Of a stretch of 9,423 nucleotides of DNA, positions 1 through 6,642 are shown piece after piece. The translations under genes were made by a program, and so were the position numbers. Location: positions 1 to 9,423 of the forward strand of contig JAGHCC010000096.1 of the NCBI GenBank assembly GCA_021160685.1. Reading direction: 5' to 3'. Origin of the DNA: Desulfobulbaceae bacterium (GTDB lineage Bacteria; Desulfobacterota; Desulfobulbia; Desulfobulbales; SURF-16). The notes beneath the pieces are model-generated. The model made no database searches and had not been told where the DNA came from. It saw nothing but the letters and a program-made list of their open reading frames with translations. Every line of letters begins with the position of its first letter. Positions within the stretch are counted from its first letter, which is position 1.

Positions 1-146
1 ATACTCGCTTACCTGGCCTTCTTGAATAGCACCAGTATGCTTCGAAGTCCCAGGTAAGCGTAGACTCCGAATGAACGAATCTAAGGCACTGGTGAGCTTT
101 TACACTCCGAGTTTTCCTAAGTTATGTAGCCCCTGGTGAACTATTA
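1..146. other. Non-coding left edge
   Basis: No reading frame of useful length and no recognisable RNA gene is visible between the window edge and the end of the PIN toxin gene. The stretch is rich in short repeats: an 11-bp perfect inverted repeat (6-16 and 50-60), CACCAGT at 30-36 matching the complement of ACTGGTG at 88-94, and ACTCCGA twice (64-70 and 104-110). Short open stretches exist on both strands within the first 80 bases, but they lack a start inside the window and look like no protein I know. It lies downstream of the toxin gene, but no hairpin followed by a T-run was seen. Confidence 0.5.
6..60. repeat. 11-bp inverted repeat with 33-nt loop
   Basis: CGCTTACCTGG at 6-16 is perfectly complementary to CCAGGTAAGCG at 50-60. 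The match does not extend outward. The 33-nt interval contains CACCAGT, which can also pair with ACTGGTG further right (88-94). The role is unknown: it could be a structured RNA 3' end, the end of a mobile element cut by the window edge, or a chance dyad. Only the symmetry itself is directly seen. Confidence 0.55.
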
Positions 147-575
147 CTATCCAACAGTAAGTAATGTTACGTCTATTCCGAAAAAGTGTGCCGCATCGGC
201 AAGTTTGATGTCCGCCGTGAGCAGATTCAAGTGCGCAGTAAAAGTCATTGCCAGATGCAAACCGTCAAGAGTTCGCAACGAAGTATTGAATTGGGCAATC
301 CAGTTGGCAGCCATGGTATAATGATGCTCATCTATATCAAGCTGTCGATACAGTTTTTGCTCGAAAAGATGGTATTCAAACCGGCGGATGATTTTATTGC
401 CATCTTCCGGAGCCATGCCTTCCCTGACCTTCCTGGAAACAGCAGAGAAAAGTTCAAGTTGTGTTAAATGGCTGATAACGGGTATGCCCGCAGATATAAT
501 AATTTCTTCGGCTTTATCGCTAAGGGGTTCCGGACAATAATAGGCGGCAAGGACACTGGTGTCGATGTAGTACAT
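147..575 (-). CDS. vapC: PIN-domain ribonuclease toxin, VapC family
   Basis: This 142-residue protein is a type II toxin of the PIN family; characterised VapC toxins are Mg-dependent endoribonucleases that cut tRNA or rRNA and are held inactive by their antitoxin. The PIN acidic residues are in place: D5 in MYYIDTSVLAA, E41 in QLELFSAV, D104 in RTLDGLHLA and D122 in LLTADIKLADAA. Length is normal for the family and no residue is obviously missing, so the toxin looks intact. I chose ATG at 575 because it overlaps the antitoxin stop as TGATG and has GAGGAG 8 nt upstream; a TTG one codon earlier (578) is the only other nearby choice. It is the second gene of a two-gene operon. The RNA target cannot be read from the sequence. 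Confidence 0.9.
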   Translation of the reverse strand: MYYIDTSVLAAYYCPEPLSDKAEEIIISAGIPVISHLTQLELFSAVSRKVREGMAPEDGNKIIRRFEYHLFEQKLYRQLDIDEHHYTMAANWIAQFNTSLRTLDGLHLAMTFTAHLNLLTADIKLADAAHFFGIDVTLLTVG

Positions 576-808
576 CAATACCGCTCCTCATCACGGGCAG
601 TCAGGACGGCTGCACCGAGTCCTTTTCCCGGTACGGAAATTGTTTGACGGAATTCTTTTAAACTTGGCAATCTCTGATCTTTTTCCGGCGGCACAAGACA
701 GGCTACTTTTTTTCCACGTCTCGTCAGGAGGATATCCTGGCCTTGTTCAACTTTGTTGAGCAGTTGACTGAATTTGGCCCTTGCCTCTTTTACGTTTACT
801 TCAAGCAT
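575..808 (-). CDS. Phd/YefM-like antitoxin
   Basis: A 77-residue protein with the typical Phd/YefM N-terminus: MLEVNVKEARAKFSQLL, then VEQGQDILLTRRGKKVACLVP. This is the DNA-binding and dimerising half; the C-terminal tail, from about residue 45 (LPSLKEFRQTISVPGK), is the part that in this family wraps and blocks the partner toxin. It lies directly upstream of the PIN toxin with overlapping stop and start codons, the standard arrangement that couples antitoxin and toxin translation. Start ATG at 808 is preceded by a strong AAGGAGG. Antitoxins of this type usually repress their own promoter, and a dyad covering the -35 box upstream fits that. The exact subfamily name is not certain, so no symbol is given. 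Confidence 0.88.
   Translation of the reverse strand: MLEVNVKEARAKFSQLLNKVEQGQDILLTRRGKKVACLVPPEKDQRLPSLKEFRQTISVPGKGLGAAVLTARDEERY
584..589 (-). promoter_or_regulatory. Ribosome binding site of the toxin gene
   Basis: GAGGAG on the minus strand, 8 nt before the ATG at 575 and inside the end of the antitoxin gene. It supports the ATG over the TTG at 578 as the toxin start. Confidence 0.6.
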
Positions 809-812
809 AACT

Positions 813-819
813 CCTCCTT
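813..819 (-). promoter_or_regulatory. Ribosome binding site of the antitoxin gene
   Basis: AAGGAGG on the minus strand, 4 nt before the antitoxin ATG (AAGGAGG-AGTT-ATG). A second overlapping GGAG is closer still. It is a stronger site than that of the toxin, in keeping with the excess of antitoxin usual for such modules. Confidence 0.7.
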
Positions 820-823
820 ATAA

Positions 824-852
824 ATAGTATTACATTTAAAGGGTACACTCAA
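824..852 (-). promoter_or_regulatory. Candidate sigma70 promoter of the toxin-antitoxin operon
   Basis: On the minus strand TTGAGT (852-847) and TACTAT (829-824) are separated by 17 nt, a good match to the -35/-10 consensus. Transcription would begin near 817, giving a leader of only about 10 nt that starts within the Shine-Dalgarno sequence, so either the leader is extremely short or the true -10 lies slightly upstream. The -35 box sits inside a dyad, which suggests repression by the antitoxin. Confidence 0.5.
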
Positions 853-859
853 AGAGTAC
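843..859. promoter_or_regulatory. Candidate operator dyad over the -35 box
   Basis: GTACACTCAAAGAGTAC is an imperfect 17-bp palindrome: the outer GTAC halves match exactly and 6 of 8 base pairs are symmetric. It also contains the short perfect hairpin ACTC-AAA-GAGT. It covers the -35 hexamer of the candidate toxin-antitoxin promoter. Phd/YefM antitoxins are known to bind short palindromes at their own promoter, so this is a reasonable operator; binding is inferred. Confidence 0.45.
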
Positions 860-906
860 ATGTGGTTCCCGAAAAGTCAACCCTTTACCCAAATACATTA
901 TTGTTG

Positions 907-938
907 ATGCCGGATGATATCCAGGAAAGAGCCGGCAT
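907..938. repeat. 7-bp inverted repeat between hrpB and the antitoxin gene
   Basis: ATGCCGG (907-913) and CCGGCAT (932-938) are perfect complements around an 18-nt loop, just downstream of the hrpB stop. It could slow transcription leaving hrpB, but no T-run follows on the minus strand, so it is not a convincing intrinsic terminator. The core resembles the CCGGCAT motif of the palindromic units at 3683-3769 and may be a decayed relative. Confidence 0.4.
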
Positions 939-959
939 GAGGGTAACTCTTACATCTTT

Positions 960-3455
960 TTATCCTTTTCGCTTTCTCTTCACCCCACGGATAGCCTGGG
1001 CCTTTATCGGATCATCGGGCCAGTAGTGTTTCGGGTATCTGCCTTTGAGTTCTTTTTTTACCTCATGATAGGTGTTCTGCCAGAAACCGACAAGATCCAG
1101 GGTAACCTGAATGGCTCTGCCGGCCGGTGACAACAGGTGAACAAGGACAGGGATTTTTCCGTCAAACACGGTTGGGGTGGCAGTGGCGCCAAACATCTCC
1201 TGCAGACGGACGGCAAGAATGGGCGGTTCTCCGGGTTGGTACAAAAGCCTCTTTTTTGATCCGCTTGGAACCTGAAAATGGGTGGGAGCTACCCTGTCAA
1301 GTTCCTGCTGCTTCTGCCAGGAGAGAAGAGAATGAAGGATTGGATACAGATCAAGATTTTTAAGTTGTTTTAACGTTGTAATGGAATCAAGATACGGTTC
1401 AATCCAGGAGAGATCGTTCATCAAATTTGTATCTGATACATCAGGCCACCTGTCAGGATTCCAGACATGGGCACATTGCATTCTGGCTTGAACTTCGCGG
1501 CTTTTTTTCTGCCAGCCCAGACAATCAATCCCTGTCTGTTTTATGCCTTCAAGAAGACATTGGCTGATTTTGTATGGATCAACCTCAGACAAGGGTTCCT
1601 TCGTCATCTCAAGCTTGCCGAGTAGCAGGACGGAGGCAGCCTCTACTTTATTTTTATTCCACACCACTCTGTCCTCCCTGGACAATAAATGACCATGGCC
1701 TCCGATGATTTTTTCCCGGGACAGAGCCGCCCCTAGAAAAATACGGCCCTGTTTCTTTCCGCCGTCAACATGGGCCGCCACCAGAAAATCAGCCTGATGC
1801 AGATGATCCCCGACCGGGAGGATTACCCCGCGACCTGAGGACAGCAGATGCTGACTGGAACCAGGTTTTTTCATGGCTATGCGATCAGGGTAAGCAAGGG
1901 CCAGCAGATTGCCGGACTCCTGGAAGTTCCGCACTCCTCCATCAATGCCAAGAAAATGTTGATATTGGTCAGCCTCCCGGAGAATGCGGTGACAGAGAGA
2001 TGGGTCTGCGCCCCGGGCTCGAACCAGGGCTTGCCCCTTTTGCTCAAACAGACGCAAAATATCCAGGCGATCTTCGATATCGACGCTTTGAGCGCCATCA
2101 CTTCCACGAAACGGATCACGGTTTTGCAATAAAGCCGCTAGCCGGCAGGCCAGCGGGCCATTTCCCTGCTCACGACCACGGAGCAGCATTAGCGCCAAGC
2201 GTGGATGCAGGGGCAGGGATGCGATTTGTCGGCCAATCTCAGTGAGTCCGCCTTTTTCGTCAACAGCTCCCAGTCGGGCAAGAAGATCACGGGCCTGATT
2301 CACCTGACCTGTCCGTGGCGGATCAAGCCAGGTTAGTTCCCCCGGGTCATTTACGCCCCACAGCAGAACCTCAAGAAGTAAAGGGGCGAGATCAGCGCCG
2401 ATTATCTCCGGGGGCAGAAAATCAGCTTTTGAGTGATGTTCGCCCATGGTCCATAGTCGGTAACAGATTCCTGGCCCAAGCCTTCCGGCCCGTCCAGCCC
2501 GCTGGTCAGCCGAAGCCTTGGAGATGGAAATGGTATGCAGGGATGTTAAACCGGTTGCCGGAGAGAAACGGGGAACCTTCATGAGCCCGGAATCAATAAC
2601 AACCGAGACACCTTCGATGGTGAGGCTGGTCTCGGCAATGGGGGTAGCCAGGATTAATCGCCTCTTCTCTGCCCGGTCAAAAATCAGATCCTGTTTTTTC
2701 TGTGGCAGATTGCCATAGAGAGGCAGACAAAGGACATCACCATCAATTCGATTTTGCACCGCTCTGATTTCACCTGCCCCCGGCAGAAACACCAGAATAT
2801 CTCCGTTCTGCTCGGCCATGGCCCGGCGGATGGCTTTAACCGTGCGCTGAATAAGGAAATCCGTGGGTGGACAGGAAAGATAGTTGAGCGTTACCGGAAA
2901 GCAACGTCCCTTGCCTGAAATCACCGGAGCTCCGCCAAGGAGTCGTGATACCCGGAAGGTATCCATAGTAGCGGACATGATCATTATTTTCAGGTCATCA
3001 CGCAGCGTCAAAACGTCCAAACAGAGGGCCAGGGCCAGGTCTGACTGGAGAGATCTTTCGTGAAATTCATCAAAAACAACCAGCCCCACACCGGCAAGTT
3101 CCGGATCCCTCTGGATCATACGGGTGAGAATTCCCTCGGTAACCACCTCAATTCGTGTTTCGGAGCTTATTTTTCTGTCAAAACGGATGCGGTAGCCAAC
3201 CAGTCCTCCAACCGTATCACCGGCAAGCTCACTCATCCGTTTTGCCGCCATGCGGGCAGCAAGACGCCTGGGTTCCAGAATGATGATTTTTCGCCCTGCA
3301 AGCCATGGTTCATTCACCAGGACCAAGGGGACAATTGTGGTTTTACCGGAACCGGGTTCTGCGGCAAGAACCACGGATCGGTGGTTTGCAAGGCTTTTCC
3401 GCAACTCGGGAAGAACAGCGTGAATAGGCAGAGGTGGGAGATCATATTTCATCAT
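960..3455 (-). CDS. hrpB: ATP-dependent RNA helicase HrpB (DEAH family)
   Basis: An 831-residue DEAH/RHA-type helicase that resembles E. coli HrpB along its whole length. Visible motifs, counted from the ATG at 3455: PGSGKTT (34-40, Walker A), EPRRLAAR (61-68, motif Ia), TRMIQRDPEL (111-120), DEFH (129-132, motif II), SAT (161-163, motif III), ETSLTIEG (275-282, motif V) and QRAGRAGR (318-325, motif VI). The C-terminal HrpB-specific region carries VRLQEMFG and the hallmark RYPKHYWPDDP near the end. HrpB is a presumed cytoplasmic RNA helicase whose role is poorly defined in most bacteria. The frame opens further to a TTG at 3518, but the added 21 residues do not resemble HrpB and neither start has a clear Shine-Dalgarno; I prefer the paired ATGs at 3455/3452. 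The gene is intact and stands alone, convergent with nothing and divergent from gspA. Confidence 0.95.
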   Translation of the reverse strand: MMKYDLPPLPIHAVLPELRKSLANHRSVVLAAEPGSGKTTIVPLVLVNEPWLAGRKIIILEPRRLAARMAAKRMSELAGDTVGGLVGYRIRFDRKISSETRIEVVTEGILTRMIQRDPELAGVGLVVFDEFHERSLQSDLALALCLDVLTLRDDLKIMIMSATMDTFRVSRLLGGAPVISGKGRCFPVTLNYLSCPPTDFLIQRTVKAIRRAMAEQNGDILVFLPGAGEIRAVQNRIDGDVLCLPLYGNLPQKKQDLIFDRAEKRRLILATPIAETSLTIEGVSVVIDSGLMKVPRFSPATGLTSLHTISISKASADQRAGRAGRLGPGICYRLWTMGEHHSKADFLPPEIIGADLAPLLLEVLLWGVNDPGELTWLDPPRTGQVNQARDLLARLGAVDEKGGLTEIGRQIASLPLHPRLALMLLRGREQGNGPLACRLAALLQNRDPFRGSDGAQSVDIEDRLDILRLFEQKGQALVRARGADPSLCHRILREADQYQHFLGIDGGVRNFQESGNLLALAYPDRIAMKKPGSSQHLLSSGRGVILPVGDHLHQADFLVAAHVDGGKKQGRIFLGAALSREKIIGGHGHLLSREDRVVWNKNKVEAASVLLLGKLEMTKEPLSEVDPYKISQCLLEGIKQTGIDCLGWQKKSREVQARMQCAHVWNPDRWPDVSDTNLMNDLSWIEPYLDSITTLKQLKNLDLYPILHSLLSWQKQQELDRVAPTHFQVPSGSKKRLLYQPGEPPILAVRLQEMFGATATPTVFDGKIPVLVHLLSPAGRAIQVTLDLVGFWQNTYHEVKKELKGRYPKHYWPDDPIKAQAIRGVKRKRKG

Positions 3456-3595
3456 TTGACCATAGCATTGCTGCCGGTTCTTCTCAAGAAATCCTGTAAC
3501 TAATGAAATGAAATACAACGGTTCATAAAGCTGTCTCGAAATGACAACCGTAGATTGGCTATTTATGCTGAAAAGATTAACAAAATGGAATAGTC

Positions 3596-3637
3596 TTGGT
3601 AATAGCTTCTAAGTAACAAGATTTCGACAATTACCAA
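3596..3637. repeat. 8-bp inverted repeat TTGGTAAT / ATTACCAA
   Basis: TTGGTAAT (3596-3603) and ATTACCAA (3630-3637) are perfect complements around 26 nt of AT-rich sequence upstream of hrpB. It could be a protein-binding dyad or chance in an AT-rich region; no other support. Confidence 0.3.
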
Positions 3638-3682
3638 TAAATATCGTAATAACAACATGATAAACACAAAAAACTTCGTACA

Positions 3683-3769
3683 CGTCATCCCGGCATGTTT
3701 TTAGCCGGGATCCAGAAACTTGCCACACACTCCATCCTGGATTCCGGCTAAGACCATGCCGGAATGACG
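3683..3769. repeat. Composite palindromic intergenic repeat (REP/MITE-like)
   Basis: Two 33-nt units, 3683-3715 and 3737-3769, lie in inverted orientation and match at 29 of 33 positions, with a 21-nt spacer. Each unit is itself a hairpin with an 8-bp stem and 9-nt loop: ATCCCGGC/GCCGGGAT (3687-3694 / 3704-3711) and ATTCCGGC/GCCGGAAT (3741-3748 / 3758-3765). Units begin CGTCAT and end ATCCAG. This nested symmetry is typical of REP-like dispersed elements found between genes in many bacteria. A T-run follows about 8 nt to the right, but no plus-strand gene ends here, so a terminator role is unlikely. No target-site duplication is obvious. Confidence 0.8.
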
Positions 3770-3789
3770 ATATATTTTTTTGTTACTTT

Positions 3790-3795
3790 TATAAT
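3790..3795 (+). promoter_or_regulatory. Candidate -10 box for gspAB
   Basis: A perfect TATAAT, within TTTTATAATAAA, about 90 nt before the gspA start. No good -35 hexamer is found at 16-18 nt; the nearest resembling one (ATGACG at 3764-3769) is 20 nt away and lies in the palindromic repeat. The position is plausible but the promoter is unproven. Confidence 0.35.
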
Positions 3796-3800
3796 AAACG

Positions 3801-3819
3801 CCGGGATTTTTACCCCCGG
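3801..3819 (+). repeat. Small GC hairpin in the presumed gspA leader
   Basis: CCGGG (3801-3805) pairs with CCCGG (3815-3819) across a 9-nt loop. It would sit at the very 5' end of a transcript started from the TATAAT at 3790. The loop length and T-rich loop resemble the units of the palindromic repeat just upstream, so it may be a degenerate third copy rather than a dedicated leader structure. Confidence 0.45.
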
Positions 3820-3882
3820 TTAGGATGCTGAATAGTTACGATACCAGTTCATCAATACATATTTCTTATTTTTGAATTCATT

Positions 3883-5640
3883 ATGTACGAAGAAAATTTT
3901 GATTTTACCGCATCTCCTTTTTCTATTGCACCGGATCCTCATTATTTATTCATGAGTGAACGTCATAAGGAGGCATTGGCCCATCTTCTCTATGGCATCA
4001 GAAGAGAAAGTGGTTTTGTTCTGCTAACCGGTGAAGTTGGAACAGGGAAAACGACGATTTGTCGCTGTCTCCTTGAGCAAGTTCCTGATGATACGGATAT
4101 TGCATTTATTTATAATCCCAAATTAACCGTTGAAGAACTCCTGGCCACAATATGCGAAGAGTTTGGCATAAATATTCAGGGAAAATTAAACAGCATTAAG
4201 GTGTTTGTTGATCACATCAACAGCTTTTTACTCCGTTCTCATGCAAAAGGACGGAAGGCAGTATTGATTATTGATGAAGCCCAAAATCTCAGTGTTGATG
4301 TCCTGGAACAGATACGACTGCTTACTAACCTGGAAACAAACGAACGTAAGCTTCTGCAGATCATTATGCTGGGACAGCCTGAACTCAAAGAGATGCTGCA
4401 ACGTTCGGAGTTACGGCAACTCGCCCAGAGAATAACAGCCCGGTATCATCTTGAGCCTCTGGCAGAAAGAGAAGTGGGTGCCTATGTGGCCCACCGATTA
4501 ACAATGGTCGGTGGACGAAGCAAGATCTTTCCTGCTTCAACCATAAAATTGCTGTATCAGTTAAGTAAAGGCATCCCACGCCTGATCAACATTATTTGCG
4601 ACCGAGCTCTTCTTGGCGCCTATGTGCAAGACCAAGACCAAGTGACCACCTCAATTCTGAAAAAAGCAGCACGGGAAGTTTTCGGTGATGATGGCCAGCA
4701 GCAAAATAGAAAAATGTCATACTGGTCAATAGCGGCCCTGTTTCTTTTCTTCAGTGGATCAATATTGGCAGCCGTCTATTATTATCAGAAACCACAGAAA
4801 GAAGCATTTTTTGTTCAGGAGTCTGTAACCCAGGCCGATGCCGTGGAGAAGGTGGAACCAATAACTCCCATAGATCATTTAAACACAATAGATCCGGCTG
4901 AGGCACGGAAGAAGGTTGTGATGGTGGAGCAGGTCGCGCAGCCAACTGCTGATGAAGTAGAAATTCAAAAAGAAATGGACGGTACGGATATCAATATAGA
5001 AACCCAGGAAATTTCTCAATTAAAGTGGCCTGGAGATAAAGTATTTGAAGAAAGTAATGACATGGCCTATACGGCTCTTTTTGCCAGTTGGGCTGTTCCA
5101 TATATTCCAGGCAGTGGCAGTGTCTGTGCCTTTGCCGAATCATACAGCTTACGTTGCCTTGACCTCCAAGGAAGTTTTGATAGCCTGGTGGCTCTCAATC
5201 GACCGGCAGTATTAACTCTTTATGATGAAAATGGTGAATGTTTTTTCGCTACATTGACCGCTTTCCACGGCCAGACCGCTACTCTTGTCATCGGCTCTGA
5301 AAGTAAAATTGTTACGATCGAAGATATCGGCTCACGATGGTTTGGTGAATATACCCTGTTATGGGCAAAACCAGCGAAATACACTTCTGCCATAAAGCCG
5401 GGAAATATTACTGAAAATGTGGATTGGCTGGATAAGAAATTGGCTTTAATCCAGGGGCGGCCTCCCGGTTCCCGGGATTCCATGATATTCGACGATGCCT
5501 TAGCCAGTCAGGTAAAGCAGTTTCAATTTTCCAGGAATCTCGTGCCGGACGGCATTGTCGGCCCTCAAACCATAATTCATCTTAATTCGGCATGCGGCAA
5601 CGATGTGCCAAAGTTAATTGTCATGCAAGAGGATAATTAA
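3883..5640 (+). CDS. gspA: GspA/ExeA-type AAA ATPase with C39-like and peptidoglycan-binding domains
   Basis: A 585-residue inner-membrane ATPase of the ExeA/GspA family. In Aeromonas ExeA forms a complex with ExeB that binds peptidoglycan and helps the type II secretin assemble through it. Order of parts: ExeA N-terminus (MYEENFDFTASPFSIAPDPH); Walker A GEVGTGKT (50-57); Walker B LIIDEAQN (128-135); sensor-1 strand IMLGQPEL (161-168); sensor-2 GIPRLIN (230-236); one membrane helix (about 281-301); an acidic linker; a C39-peptidase-like domain (about 396-497); and a C-terminal peptidoglycan-binding module (about 515-570, with FDDALASQVKQFQ and DGIVGPQT). The C39-like part keeps C415 but seems to have lost the His (F454) and Asp (G471) positions, so it is probably not a protease. 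The start is fixed by family similarity; no clear Shine-Dalgarno precedes it. It is followed after 1 nt by gspB. Confidence 0.92.
   Translation: MYEENFDFTASPFSIAPDPHYLFMSERHKEALAHLLYGIRRESGFVLLTGEVGTGKTTICRCLLEQVPDDTDIAFIYNPKLTVEELLATICEEFGINIQGKLNSIKVFVDHINSFLLRSHAKGRKAVLIIDEAQNLSVDVLEQIRLLTNLETNERKLLQIIMLGQPELKEMLQRSELRQLAQRITARYHLEPLAEREVGAYVAHRLTMVGGRSKIFPASTIKLLYQLSKGIPRLINIICDRALLGAYVQDQDQVTTSILKKAAREVFGDDGQQQNRKMSYWSIAALFLFFSGSILAAVYYYQKPQKEAFFVQESVTQADAVEKVEPITPIDHLNTIDPAEARKKVVMVEQVAQPTADEVEIQKEMDGTDINIETQEISQLKWPGDKVFEESNDMAYTALFASWAVPYIPGSGSVCAFAESYSLRCLDLQGSFDSLVALNRPAVLTLYDENGECFFATLTAFHGQTATLVIGSESKIVTIEDIGSRWFGEYTLLWAKPAKYTSAIKPGNITENVDWLDKKLALIQGRPPGSRDSMIFDDALASQVKQFQFSRNLVPDGIVGPQTIIHLNSACGNDVPKLIVMQEDN
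5627..5633 (+). promoter_or_regulatory. Ribosome binding site of gspB
   Basis: AAGAGGA within the last codons of gspA, 8 nt before the ATG at 5642. It supports that ATG over the TTG at 5618 in the same frame. Confidence 0.6.
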
Positions 5641-5641
5641 G

Positions 5642-6640
5642 ATGTCCTATATTCTTGACGCCCTTAAAAAATCTGATCAAAAAAGGCAAAGGGGACAGGT
5701 TCCTGATCTTAATACCGTCCAGGTAGAACTTCCACCGGAAGATAAGAAAAAAGTTTTGTGGCCATATATCCTTGTGGGAATTTTACTCCTGAATGCGATT
5801 ATTTTGGCTGTTGTCATGCGTCCGGATCAGCCCATAGTTGAGCCCCAGGCTGTCGTAGAAAACTCAGGCAAGCAGAAACCAGCAACGTTTCAGGGAAAAC
5901 AGACCGATATTGAACCTCAACCGACCCATGCACTCTCTCCTGCAATCCCGGAAAGGAGCCCTGGAACTGTTGGCCCCACTGTGGATAAAAATATGGCTGC
6001 CAGTCAGGAAGAAAGGAGCCCTGTGCCAATCAGGGAAGCATCAGTAAAGGCCCTCGTTGTCCGAGATCGCACTGTTGAGGAGGTGGATGGCGAGTTTACA
6101 ACGGGCATGAAGAAAGATACGAATCAGGATGAACCACAGGTTGAACCGACTCAGGAATTGGTGACGGATAGTACCATTAAAGAGGAAGGAGATCTTGAAG
6201 AGGTGGTCAAAAATATCGTCCCGGAACCGGAACGTATTATTGTCCCCCAGGAAGATTCCATTGTCCCAGCCGAACCGGAACCGATAAAAATTACGACTCT
6301 TCCTGGCGAACAATTAGAAGGATTGGAGGTTGATTCGTTACAGCTGCGCCGGTATGTCTTACCAGAAAACTCCGCACCGAAGGAAGAAAAACCCAGAGCA
6401 CAAAGAGAACCGCTCCACATCATGCAGCTTCCCTTATCTATACAGAAGGAACTTCCTGAATTTCACATCAGTGCTCATGTCTATTTTGAAAAAAAACCAG
6501 CCTCTCGCTTAGTCAGCATAAACGGAAGAATAGTGCGGGAAGGGGACAATTTTGTTCCTGATCTGAAGGTGGAGGAAATTACTTCTGATGGCGTGATTTT
6601 TAGTTATCATAAATATATTTTTAATGTGCCTATTTTGTAG
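5642..6640 (+). CDS. gspB: GspB-type general secretion pathway protein B
   Basis: A 332-residue bitopic inner-membrane protein. The N-terminus MSYILDALKKSDQKRQRGQVP is the family signature; a membrane helix follows at about 39-59 (LWPYILVGILLLNAIILAVV). A long proline- and acid-rich periplasmic linker (about 60-260) spans the periplasm, and the last 70 residues form the GspB C-terminal domain (LPEFHISAHVYF, then SINGRIVREGDNF, VEEITSDGVIF, ending YIFNVPIL). In the known system GspB partners GspA and contributes to secretin assembly across peptidoglycan. ATG at 5642 is chosen because the signature begins there and a Shine-Dalgarno is 8 nt upstream; the frame also opens at TTG 5618. Translation is probably coupled to gspA. 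The linker is variable in this family, as here. No gspC-gspO gene is seen nearby. Confidence 0.92.
   Translation: MSYILDALKKSDQKRQRGQVPDLNTVQVELPPEDKKKVLWPYILVGILLLNAIILAVVMRPDQPIVEPQAVVENSGKQKPATFQGKQTDIEPQPTHALSPAIPERSPGTVGPTVDKNMAASQEERSPVPIREASVKALVVRDRTVEEVDGEFTTGMKKDTNQDEPQVEPTQELVTDSTIKEEGDLEEVVKNIVPEPERIIVPQEDSIVPAEPEPIKITTLPGEQLEGLEVDSLQLRRYVLPENSAPKEEKPRAQREPLHIMQLPLSIQKELPEFHISAHVYFEKKPASRLVSINGRIVREGDNFVPDLKVEEITSDGVIFSYHKYIFNVPIL
5951..6023 (+). repeat. 13-nt direct repeat in the gspB linker, 60 nt apart
   Basis: GAAAGGAGCCCTG occurs at 5951-5963 and 6011-6023, exactly 20 codons apart and in frame, coding ERSP twice. The intervening sequence is not otherwise duplicated. It may be a relic of linker growth by slippage or duplication. 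Confidence 0.5.
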
Positions 6641-6642
6641 AG

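Larger units (their letters stand above)
3456..3882. other. AT-rich intergenic region between divergent hrpB and gspA
   Basis: About 430 bases without a supportable gene; it must hold the start signals of hrpB (leftward) and gspA (rightward). It contains an 8-bp inverted repeat (3596/3637), a large composite palindromic repeat (3683-3769), a T-run (3776-3781 and following), a perfect TATAAT (3790-3795) and a small GC hairpin (3801-3819). I saw no convincing -35/-10 pair for hrpB on the minus strand and no strong Shine-Dalgarno before gspA. Confidence 0.7.

Noticed and set aside
1..140. tRNA gene, integron attC site or CRISPR repeats at the left edge
   Set aside because: No T-loop GTTCGA motif or cloverleaf, no attC core (RYYYAAC/GTTRRRY) pair and no regularly spaced repeats could be found.
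3060..3503. Plus-strand open frame (147 codons) opposite the N-terminal part of hrpB
   Set aside because: hrpB motifs on the minus strand cover this stretch without a break, and the plus-strand product shows no recognisable domain.
3456..3518. N-terminal extension of HrpB from the TTG at 3518
   Set aside because: The extra residues do not resemble the HrpB N-terminus, the start codon is TTG and no Shine-Dalgarno is present. The similarity begins just after the ATG pair at 3455/3452.
3741..3785. Hairpin plus T-run as a plus-strand intrinsic terminator
   Set aside because: The stem is separated from the T-run by about 8 nt and no plus-strand gene lies upstream to be terminated. The hairpin is better explained as half of the palindromic repeat.
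6583..6610. Possible promoter for hsdR (TTCTGA, 16 nt, TATCAT) inside the end of gspB
   Set aside because: The -10 is good but the -35 matches at only about half its positions, and such pairs are expected by chance in this AT-rich stretch.
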